The notes beneath the pieces were generated by a model. The model saw only the letters and a program-made list of their open reading frames with translations, did not search any database and was not told the origin of the DNA. Of a stretch of 7,860 nucleotides of DNA, positions 1 to 5,530 are shown in pieces. Both the position numbers and the translations under genes were made by a program. Positions within the stretch are counted from its first letter, which is position 1. Each line of letters opens with the position of its first letter. Origin of the DNA: Mariprofundaceae bacterium (GTDB taxonomy: Bacteria > Pseudomonadota > Zetaproteobacteria > Mariprofundales > Mariprofundaceae); assembly GCA_030950825.1 (NCBI GenBank), contig JAUZQT010000062.1, positions 1-7,860 of the forward strand, read 5' to 3'.

Positions 1-38
1 CCGCACGTCGCCCTTCCTCGAATGAGGGAGGCGTGCGG
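1..38 (-). terminator. Hairpin at left edge, possible transcription terminator of the minus-strand operon
   Basis: Bases 1-7 (CCGCACG) are an exact reverse complement of 32-38 (CGTGCGG). Inside them 12-19 and 24-31 pair with one mismatch on the minus strand (a G-U wobble if read on the plus strand), separated by a short asymmetric bulge and a 4-base loop. The hairpin lies about 110 bases after the stop of the last minus-strand gene, where an operon terminator would be expected. On the minus strand any U-tract would fall left of the window, so it cannot be seen; on the plus strand only TTT follows. The bases between 39 and 147 hold no convincing gene or second hairpin. It could instead be a terminator for a convergent neighbour, or a small repeat. 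Confidence 0.4.
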
Positions 39-147
39 CTTTGCAGGATTAGCATTCGACAGCTTGTTTTGTGGTGAGTCATTGAGCTTGCTTATCCCCC
101 TATGAATTTTGCCTACCCATTTAGAATTTGAAAGAGCCAAAGGAAGG

Positions 148-774
148 CTATGAAAAATAGCCATCGGCTTGAATCTGAACGTCATCCATGGCTTTTTGAA
201 ACAAGCACAGTGTTTCAGCATCATCATTCCCCACATACACAGGCGCACCAATCACAAAAACACCACGCGTGAAAGGCTTAGGAATATAAAACCTGTCCCA
301 TGATTTCACCCGCCAATGCCGTTTGCTTGCATAGCAAACAGCACGCAATGGCAGGCCTGATTTTTTTGCCAGCTGCACCGTTCCTGGCTGCACAATCTCA
401 ACTGGGCCCTTTGGCCCATCCGGTGTAATACCCAATGAATGCCCTTGCCTTGCCAAACGAATCATTTTTAAAAACGCGCGCGCGCCACCCTTATTACTAG
501 AACCACGTGATGTGTGTTTTCCTAAACCCATCAAATCCAGCGCACCAGAAATAAACGTGCCATCCCGATGATTTGAAATCAACATCGAGCCATTCCAACC
601 CTTATAGGCATAGCCCATCATCAAGATACGAGCATGCCAAAAAGAAAGTATATAAGGCTTACAAGCAGGCTGATACCGCTCTCCTACAAACTCCCACCGT
701 ATGGTTCGACTTAAAAAAAAATAAATATAAAAAATTAAATGTGGAATGAGCCAAGCTAGCAATCTATGTTTCAT
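148..774 (-). CDS. DUF374 lysophospholipid-acyltransferase-like protein
   Basis: A 208-residue inner-membrane protein that matches the DUF374 branch of the lysophospholipid/lipid A acyltransferase superfamily. The N-terminus has one hydrophobic helix (about 5-22). Family landmarks follow in order: FWHARI (45-50), SNHRDG (67-72), RGSSNKGG (90-97), TPDGPKGP (117-124) and VQPGTVQLAKKSGLP (128-142). The HX4D motif of ordinary PlsC-type enzymes is absent; H69 is followed by D71 in the S-x-H-x-D-G pattern usual for DUF374, so this is not damage. The start ATG overlaps the TGA of msbA (ATGA, 4 bases), implying translational coupling. Inference: it acylates a membrane lipid, perhaps lipid A or its precursor, given its link to the lipid A flippase. 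The exact acceptor and acyl donor cannot be read from the sequence. The length is typical of the family and the gene looks intact. Confidence 0.88.
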   Translation of the reverse strand: MKHRLLAWLIPHLIFYIYFFLSRTIRWEFVGERYQPACKPYILSFWHARILMMGYAYKGWNGSMLISNHRDGTFISGALDLMGLGKHTSRGSSNKGGARAFLKMIRLARQGHSLGITPDGPKGPVEIVQPGTVQLAKKSGLPLRAVCYASKRHWRVKSWDRFYIPKPFTRGVFVIGAPVYVGNDDAETLCLFQKAMDDVQIQADGYFS

Positions 775-2522
775 GCCCGTTGCACTTCAACTTCCGATTC
801 AAATTGCGACTCAAACTGCATGCGATATAACTCAGCATACAAACCGCCCTGCACCAACAGTTCATCATGCTGACCCATTTGAGCAATACCACCATCGTCC
901 AAAACCACAATACAATCGGCATGTCGAATGGTTGATAAACGATGCGCAATCACCAGAACCGTTCGCCCAGTCATCAAACGATCAATGGCCTGCTGCACCA
1001 ATTGTTCTGATTCAGTATCTAAGCTGCTGGTTGCCTCATCCAAAATGAGAATAGGCGCGTCTTTTAACAAAGCCCGTGCCAATGATAGGCGTTGGCGTTG
1101 GCCACCCGATAAAATAACACCGCGTTCCCCTATCATGGTCTCGTAGCCTTGTGGAAGCTGCATAATAAAATCATGGGCATTGGCAGCTTTGGCAATGGAT
1201 TCCACCCGCTCACGATCAATGTCATTGTGACCATAAGCAATATTTTGCAATACTGTATCATTGAATAGAATGACATCTTGCGTAACCAGAGCAATCTGCT
1301 GACGCAAGGATTCTTGGCTTAAATCACGCACATCGTGACCATCCAATAATACACGCCCTTCCGTGGCATCCATAAAGCGTGGCACAAGATTTGCCAAGGA
1401 GCTTTTTCCAGCCCCACTCCTGCCAACCAGCGCCACAACTTGACCCGCTTTAATCGTTAACTGAATATTGGAGAGTACAGCCTTATTCGATCCTGCATAA
1501 CGTAAACCAAGCGATTCAAAGCGAATGTCCTGCTGAAATGCGGGAAGTTCAATCGCCTGTTCAGCATCTTTAACCACAATATCCTCATCCAAAATATCAA
1601 ACACACGTTCGGCTGCTGCCAAGCCCTGCTGAATTTGATTGTTTGCGCCGGATAATCGTTTGACAGGTTCATAAAGCATGATCACCGCAGCAAGAAAAGA
1701 CATCAGCGTACCAGCCGAGGCTTCGCCAGAAGCAACGCGAAGACCGCCATACAACAAAACACCCGCAATACCAAAGCCAGCAACCAGCTCCATAATAGGA
1801 AAAGACATGGCATTGACACGTAAAACACGCATTTGGTGCGTCATGAAACCACCAATCAGACTTGCAAAGCGCTCGCGTTCATAGGCTTCCATACCAAAGG
1901 CCTTAACCACACGAATACCACCCACCGTTTCTTCAACCAAACTCGACATCTCACCCATGACAACTTGCCCATCATAAGTCGCAGAACGCATTTTTCGGCC
2001 AAAACGTAAAATGGGATAAATAATCACTGGAAACACCACCATAGCAATCAAAGCCAGCATCCAATCCTGATAAAAAATAACGCCGATCAAGAAAATAATT
2101 GTCATCGAATCACGCATCAATGCAGTGACGGATGTGCTCACCGCAGCTTGCACCAAGGTTACGTCATAACTGATACGCGCCAGCAACTCACCTGTCTTGC
2201 GGTGGGTAAAAAAATTCAGTGATTGCGCCGTTAAGCGCCCATAAATCTGATCACGCAAATCATAAATAATACGCTGACCAATCCAGCCCATTAAATAAGA
2301 TTGTCCAAAATAGGCAAAGCCTTTTATGGTATATAAAAGAACGACAGCCCCAGGGATAAGGTAGATATATTCAATATTTCCCCCAGATAAAGCTGTATCC
2401 AGGGCAGGTTGCAGCAACCACGCCATGCCAGCTGTTGTCGCTGCGAGTATCACCATACATATCATGGCGATGCCCAAACGCCCTATATAAGGCCTTAAAT
2501 ATTCTAATAATCGTTTGTACAA
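771..2522 (-). CDS. msbA: MsbA-type lipid A export ABC transporter (ATP-binding/permease)
   Basis: A 583-residue half-transporter that dimerises in the inner membrane and flips lipid A-core to the periplasmic face using ATP. The membrane domain (about 1-310) has six predicted helices, near 16-40, 52-74, 132-152, 153-175, 242-265 and 268-290. The nucleotide-binding domain (about 330-575) has all key motifs: Walker A GRSGAGKSS (367-375), Q-loop Q415, signature LSGGQ (471-475), Walker B ILILDEA (491-497), D-loop SSLD and H-loop H527. Length and order match MsbA (about 580 residues) better than generic multidrug exporters, though the family is hard to split by sequence alone; the acyltransferase neighbour supports the lipid A role. 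The start is TTG: an in-frame TGA lies 6 bases upstream, so no ATG is possible, and a good Shine-Dalgarno sequence precedes it. The gene begins 25 bases after the amidase stop and overlaps the next gene by 4 bases. Confidence 0.93.
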   Translation of the reverse strand: MYKRLLEYLRPYIGRLGIAMICMVILAATTAGMAWLLQPALDTALSGGNIEYIYLIPGAVVLLYTIKGFAYFGQSYLMGWIGQRIIYDLRDQIYGRLTAQSLNFFTHRKTGELLARISYDVTLVQAAVSTSVTALMRDSMTIIFLIGVIFYQDWMLALIAMVVFPVIIYPILRFGRKMRSATYDGQVVMGEMSSLVEETVGGIRVVKAFGMEAYERERFASLIGGFMTHQMRVLRVNAMSFPIMELVAGFGIAGVLLYGGLRVASGEASAGTLMSFLAAVIMLYEPVKRLSGANNQIQQGLAAAERVFDILDEDIVVKDAEQAIELPAFQQDIRFESLGLRYAGSNKAVLSNIQLTIKAGQVVALVGRSGAGKSSLANLVPRFMDATEGRVLLDGHDVRDLSQESLRQQIALVTQDVILFNDTVLQNIAYGHNDIDRERVESIAKAANAHDFIMQLPQGYETMIGERGVILSGGQRQRLSLARALLKDAPILILDEATSSLDTESEQLVQQAIDRLMTGRTVLVIAHRLSTIRHADCIVVLDDGGIAQMGQHDELLVQGGLYAELYRMQFESQFESEVEVQRA

Positions 2523-2526
2523 AATT

Positions 2527-2536
2527 CACCCTACCT
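2527..2536 (-). promoter_or_regulatory. Ribosome binding site that fixes the TTG start of msbA
   Basis: On the minus strand AGGTAGGGTG ends 4 bases before the TTG at 2522-2520 (AGGTAGGG ends 6 bases before). The in-frame TGA at 2528-2526 overlaps it and rules out a longer reading frame. The purine-rich site decides the start. It lies in the 25-base gap after the amidase stop, so msbA can initiate independently of upstream translation. Confidence 0.7.
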
Positions 2537-2547
2537 AATTTATATTC

Positions 2548-3735
2548 TTACGATGATGGTGCATATTGATTCGAATGAAGCATGCCCATACGGCGAAAGA
2601 AATTCTTACTCGCTTCATACAATGCTGTAGCAAAACGATCCTGATGCTTGCTATTTTTCATTTTACGTTCCTGTTTGGGGTTAGAAATAAAATTTAATTC
2701 AACCAAAACACTGGGTATTTCCAGTGCTCCCAATACAACGAACCTCGCCCGCTTCGGTGATTTATATTTGATTACCCCAATTTTTTTCATCTCTACAAGT
2801 ACATTTTCAGCCAATAGTTGCGAACTATTCAAACTATCTCGCTTCGCCATATCACCCAAAATATTGCGTACCATTGGATCATCCACCGCATCGTCAAGTA
2901 CCACGCCTCCAATAGCATCAGCAGCATTTTCTTTGGCTGCCAAAGCAACCGCTACTCTATCAGGTGTTGCGCCACGCTCGGCCAATGTATAAACACTTGC
3001 CCCTTGCACACTCCGTGTTTTCACAGCATCGGCATGAATACTAATCATAAGATCAGCTTGTGCCTGACGCGCCAGTTTCACACGCTTTTTCAACGGCACA
3101 AAATAGTCAGCTTCGCGTGTCAGTATAGCATGCATACCAGGCTTGCTATTAATCAGTGCCACCAATTTTTTAGCCACGCGCAGGGTCACTTCTTTTTCCA
3201 GCAAGCCATGGCGCCCAATAGCTCCTGGATCTTCACCGCCATGCCCAGCATCCACCGCAATAATAATGTCATGCTGGCGTTTTCTCATGATGGTTTTGCT
3301 TTTGTTCTTATGCGCAATCGCGCTTTCACGCAACAGATCAACGACCAAGCGATGGGGTTTGTGATGCATTGGTTTTAATAAAAATGATCTTAAATCAACC
3401 CTTTCTTTTACATCTAAAACAACACGCAGTATAGATTTTTTAGGCATGCCATAACGCACGGATTTCACCACTGGATCGGATGCAGTTACAAGTGTTATTT
3501 TTTTTATTGTAGAATATTTTATATCAATCACAATTCGCTCAGGGGCATGTAAGCGAAATATCTTATAATCAATCGACTTACTCAAATCAAAAACAACACG
3601 TGTATGATCAGGCGCTGTCCATATACGCATATCTTGGATCTCTGCTGCCATAGCTGCTGTCGTCAGCATAAAAAACATAGTTGTCAAAGCCAAAAACTTT
3701 AACGCTTGCCATTGATATTGCCAAAAGTCTCTCAT
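2548..3735 (-). CDS. amiC: Periplasmic N-acetylmuramoyl-L-alanine amidase, AmiC type (AMIN + Amidase_3)
   Basis: A 395-residue secreted zinc amidase that cuts the bond between MurNAc and the L-alanine of the stem peptide, mainly to split septal peptidoglycan during daughter-cell separation. Residues 1-30 form a signal peptide (hydrophobic 12-27, likely cleavage at AMA-AE). An AMIN domain (about 33-135), which directs related enzymes to the septum, is followed by a basic linker (about 136-155) and the Amidase_3 domain (about 157-385). Expected zinc ligands are H165 (in DAGHGG), E180 and H234 (in SIHADA), with catalytic E346 (in VELNF). The stretch at about 268-302 matches the inserted segment that carries the autoinhibitory helix of AmiB/AmiC, so activation by a LytM factor such as NlpD or EnvC is expected; none is in the window. 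There is no C-terminal LysM. The ATG at 3735 lacks a clear Shine-Dalgarno sequence, but later starts would cut the signal peptide. Upstream lies the MITE-like element. Confidence 0.94.
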   Translation of the reverse strand: MRDFWQYQWQALKFLALTTMFFMLTTAAMAAEIQDMRIWTAPDHTRVVFDLSKSIDYKIFRLHAPERIVIDIKYSTIKKITLVTASDPVVKSVRYGMPKKSILRVVLDVKERVDLRSFLLKPMHHKPHRLVVDLLRESAIAHKNKSKTIMRKRQHDIIIAVDAGHGGEDPGAIGRHGLLEKEVTLRVAKKLVALINSKPGMHAILTREADYFVPLKKRVKLARQAQADLMISIHADAVKTRSVQGASVYTLAERGATPDRVAVALAAKENAADAIGGVVLDDAVDDPMVRNILGDMAKRDSLNSSQLLAENVLVEMKKIGVIKYKSPKRARFVVLGALEIPSVLVELNFISNPKQERKMKNSKHQDRFATALYEASKNFFRRMGMLHSNQYAPSS

Positions 3736-3749
3736 CGAAACAATACTTG

Positions 3750-3771
3750 CTTGCGAGCATGCGTTTGCAAG
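3750..3771. repeat. Small inverted repeat upstream of the amidase start
   Basis: CTTGC (3750-3754) pairs with GCAAG (3767-3771) around a central GCATGC palindrome (3757-3762). A second CTTGC lies at 3746-3750. It is 15-36 bases before the amidase ATG, in the unique sequence between the gene and the mobile-like element. It could be a weak operator or a leader hairpin that affects ribosome access. Five-base arms are easily found by chance, so the call is tentative. I see no convincing -35/-10 pair here. Confidence 0.22.
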
Positions 3772-3786
3772 GGATGATATTTTCTA

Positions 3787-3800
3787 GGAGGCTGTCCGAG
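3787..3800 (+). repeat. Left terminal inverted repeat of the MITE-like element
   Basis: GGAGGCTGTCCGAG. It differs from the reverse complement of the right end only at the tenth base (C versus T). It is preceded by the putative target dinucleotide TA at 3785-3786. Confidence 0.75.
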
Positions 3801-3825
3801 AATAGAAAGACCTACTGCGGAATAC

Positions 3826-3910
3826 CCATTTCGGCCATGATTCCCGTCTATTTTCGTTAAATAGACCCTGCTATTCGCCTCAAACAGCTGAAAATCATGG
3901 CTCAAAATGG
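3826..3910. repeat. Nested internal inverted repeats of the element
   Basis: CCATTT (3826-3831) pairs with AAATGG (3905-3910), and GCCATGATT (3834-3842) with AATCATGGC (3893-3901), giving an almost continuous outer stem. Inside it GTCTATTT (3846-3853) pairs perfectly with AAATAGAC (3859-3866) around a 5-base loop. The rest (3867-3892) is mostly unpaired and contains CTATTC and a CAGCTG palindrome. RNA from either strand should fold strongly. No T-run follows on the minus strand, so it is not a standard intrinsic terminator. Confidence 0.7.
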
Positions 3911-3929
3911 AGATACCTCGCGACGACTG

Positions 3930-5300
3930 TCACCCTCGAACAGCCTCCTGTTGACTGCGTTCAGTAAGTAATGCGGCCATCAATAAGCCCAAAAGAATCA
4001 TCAAAGGCTCCATAATTCGTACAATAATAAAGGTATTGGCGCCTATACCATGCGCCAATAGGCCTGCAAAACCACAAAGCGCACCAAGCGATGCTCCTTT
4101 AAGCATGGGGTCTTTTATTTCACGGTAACATTGCCGTAACAAAACCCATATTCGCCGTAAAAACCATACAAAAAGCAGCAAGCCAATCATGCCTGTTTCC
4201 AACAATACACGGGGATATTGGGCATCTAAAAATGGCCCTCCTGTTACACCAACCCCTAAAAGTGGGTACTTGGGAAAGTACTGTGTAAGCACACTTTCCC
4301 ACGCCCGCAAACGTTCGGTGGTTGAAGTATCTATTTTCATACCACCCACTGCCAATTGACCACCTTGCTCGGCTTGATTGAATGTGAACATAATACGGTC
4401 AATCACGTTTTGAGGTAATATAGAGGGTATGATCACCACGCCTGCCAAGCAGGCCATCATCAACAAGCGTTTTTTTTCAGATATCCATAAAAAAAACATA
4501 ATGGCTACAGCAAATGATAAATATGAACTCCGCGATTCAGTGAAAATGAAGGGTACAATGATAATTCCCATCGCCAATAACAAAAAATACCAGTGCTTCC
4601 CCTTAGTCCTGTGTAAAAACATTCCCAATACCACAGAAAACATCAATACAAGATAGCCACCAAAAGTATTCGGTTCCCCCAACTCTCCTTCAAAGGGTGC
4701 AGATACGCGCCCACCTGAAGGGATTTGTGCAATGCCAACCAAGCTTGCCACGATGCACGTAATTAACATGACCAAAAGATAGCGTTTGATGGTATCCTGA
4801 TCATGCAAGTGGTTAATTATCATATAAAAAAGAACAAAAAACTCCAAATATTTAATCACGAAAAAGAAACCGTAGGCACCAACCCTGCCAGCAAACACGC
4901 CAATCAATGTGGCAAACAATGCGGTCAGCCAATACCAAGCAATAGGCTGGTTAATCGGTGTGCGTCGAACCATGCCAATATCCTTTAAGATGGCCACACG
5001 GAATACCCATGTCACGCAAACCAATGTAAGCAACATATCATCCAAGCGGAGCGTTACACCACGCGACTCTGTTGTGCCAACCGCACCACTGGCCAATTGT
5101 GCATTTGAGGAAGCCCCAAAAGTCAATTCTGGCGATAACAGCGTTGATAGGATGAGAAAATATAGTGTCAGTTCAACACTGGTAAATGCCACCAAAACCA
5201 TCATTAAACCGCCCAGAATCATGGCTGGAGTACGCACTATTTCTGGTGCCAATATATGAGCTGCATACAATAAAAGTATTGTCAATATCAAGGTCAGCAT
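3930..5300 (-). CDS. O-antigen ligase/polymerase (Wzy_C family) membrane protein
   Basis: A 456-residue inner-membrane protein with about 10-12 predicted helices that either polymerises undecaprenyl-linked repeat units (Wzy) or transfers glycan to an acceptor (WaaL-like). Typical Wzy_C landmarks are a conserved patch around RVSAPFEGELGEPNTFGGYL (198-217), FTESRSSYLSF (253-263) and a periplasmic loop with a TTERLRAWESVL motif followed by PLLGVGVTGG (327-355). LLETGMIGLLLF (366-377) and C-terminal helices near 365-383, 403-425 and 427-445 complete it. A hydrophilic loop (about 56-85) follows the early helices. Sequence alone does not separate polymerase from ligase; lying next to a chain-length kinase favours a polymerase role. 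The ATG has only a weak GAGG 2 bases upstream and starts 38 bases after the small protein. The last six codons (CAG GAG GCT GTT CGA GGG) and TGA lie at or inside the inserted element, so the tail QEAVRG is probably not ancestral; the catalytic core is unaffected. Confidence 0.88.
   Translation of the reverse strand: MLTLILTILLLYAAHILAPEIVRTPAMILGGLMMVLVAFTSVELTLYFLILSTLLSPELTFGASSNAQLASGAVGTTESRGVTLRLDDMLLTLVCVTWVFRVAILKDIGMVRRTPINQPIAWYWLTALFATLIGVFAGRVGAYGFFFVIKYLEFFVLFYMIINHLHDQDTIKRYLLVMLITCIVASLVGIAQIPSGGRVSAPFEGELGEPNTFGGYLVLMFSVVLGMFLHRTKGKHWYFLLLAMGIIIVPFIFTESRSSYLSFAVAIMFFLWISEKKRLLMMACLAGVVIIPSILPQNVIDRIMFTFNQAEQGGQLAVGGMKIDTSTTERLRAWESVLTQYFPKYPLLGVGVTGGPFLDAQYPRVLLETGMIGLLLFVWFLRRIWVLLRQCYREIKDPMLKGASLGALCGFAGLLAHGIGANTFIIVRIMEPLMILLGLLMAALLTERSQQEAVRG
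3935..3948 (-). repeat. Right terminal inverted repeat of the MITE-like element
   Basis: CTCGAACAGCCTCC on the plus strand. On the minus strand it is read as codons in the tail of the polymerase gene. TG (3949-3950) follows, where TA would be expected for a perfect target duplication. Confidence 0.75.
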
Positions 5301-5338
5301 GACCTCGGGCGGAAAAGGTATGCGGATGGTTTGACGTG

Positions 5339-5530
5339 TCAGGGTGTAGCTCCCTGCTTTCGCAGTGTATCCATGGGTTGATAATTGGTATTATAGGGCT
5401 TCGAGTATTGACCCGAACATGTACGCATACCAACCATTATCAGAGCGATAACAATGCACAACACCGATAGCCCTAGAATCTTATGCATACGACTTTTACG
5501 ACGCTTTAAGCGATCAAGATCATGCTGCAT
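5339..5530 (-). CDS. Small single-span membrane protein of unknown function
   Basis: A 63-residue protein I do not recognise. The N-terminus is strongly basic (R7, K9, R10, R11, K12, R14, K17), followed by one hydrophobic helix (about 18-35) and a polar tail of about 28 residues with C38, three tyrosines (42, 46, 50) and two prolines. By the positive-inside rule the N-terminus is cytoplasmic and the tail periplasmic. C38 does not sit in a lipobox, so it is not an evident lipoprotein. The ATG directly abuts the TAG of the kinase gene (TAGATG), and a good ribosome binding site (AGGAAAGAG) lies 6 bases upstream, so it is very likely translated and coupled to the kinase. The polymerase gene starts 38 bases after its stop. 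Inference: it is an accessory part of the polysaccharide assembly complex, perhaps touching the kinase or polymerase in the membrane. No function is claimed. Confidence 0.75.
   Translation of the reverse strand: MQHDLDRLKRRKSRMHKILGLSVLCIVIALIMVGMRTCSGQYSKPYNTNYQPMDTLRKQGATP

Larger units (their letters stand above)
3785..3950. mobile_element. MITE-like non-coding element with terminal inverted repeats, inserted at a TA
   Basis: The ends 3787-3800 and 3935-3948 are inverted repeats matching at 13 of 14 bases (GGAGGCTGTYCGAG). The 162-base core holds no reading frame of its own and no transposase. Nested inverted repeats inside (see the separate entries) would let the whole element fold on itself, a usual trait of miniature inverted-repeat elements. 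The flanks are TA (3785-3786) and TG (3949-3950), consistent with a TA target duplication in which one copy carries an A-to-G change on the plus strand. TA targets are known for IS630/Tc1-type and some IS5-group transposons, which would supply transposase in trans; which one applies cannot be decided here. The element covers the end of the polymerase gene and now supplies its stop codon. It pushes the amidase start from 48 to 194 bases away. Alternatively it may be another type of dispersed structured repeat. Confidence 0.72.

Noticed and set aside
1..108. Open plus-strand frame from the window edge to a TGA near 108
   Set aside because: It runs straight through the strong hairpin at 1-38, has no recognisable protein content, and a second plus-strand frame is open over nearly the same distance. 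Too short to support a gene.
148..774. Acyltransferase inactivated by loss of the HX4D motif
   Set aside because: The DUF374 branch normally has a different S-x-H-x-D-G pattern, which is present here along with the other family motifs.
746..1048. 100-codon plus-strand open frame opposite the end of msbA
   Set aside because: It is antisense to the conserved nucleotide-binding domain of MsbA. The product has low complexity and no domain.
2818..3378. 186-codon open frame on the plus strand opposite the amidase gene
   Set aside because: It lies fully antisense to a clearly conserved amidase with intact catalytic residues. The predicted protein is rich in H, C and Q with no recognisable domain, typical of a shadow frame.
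3785..3950. Remnant of a full insertion sequence with a decayed transposase
   Set aside because: Only 162 bases lie between the ends, filled mostly by nested inverted repeats; no transposase-like reading frame or DDE-type motif is visible. A miniature element fits better.
3785..3950. Intrinsic terminator for the polymerase gene
   Set aside because: The fold is strong but no T-run follows it on the minus strand (TAGAAAATATC), so the standard intrinsic form is not supported.
5339..5530. Small protein as an outer-membrane lipoprotein
   Set aside because: The cysteine after the hydrophobic helix is preceded by MRT, not a lipobox, and the helix is better read as a membrane anchor.
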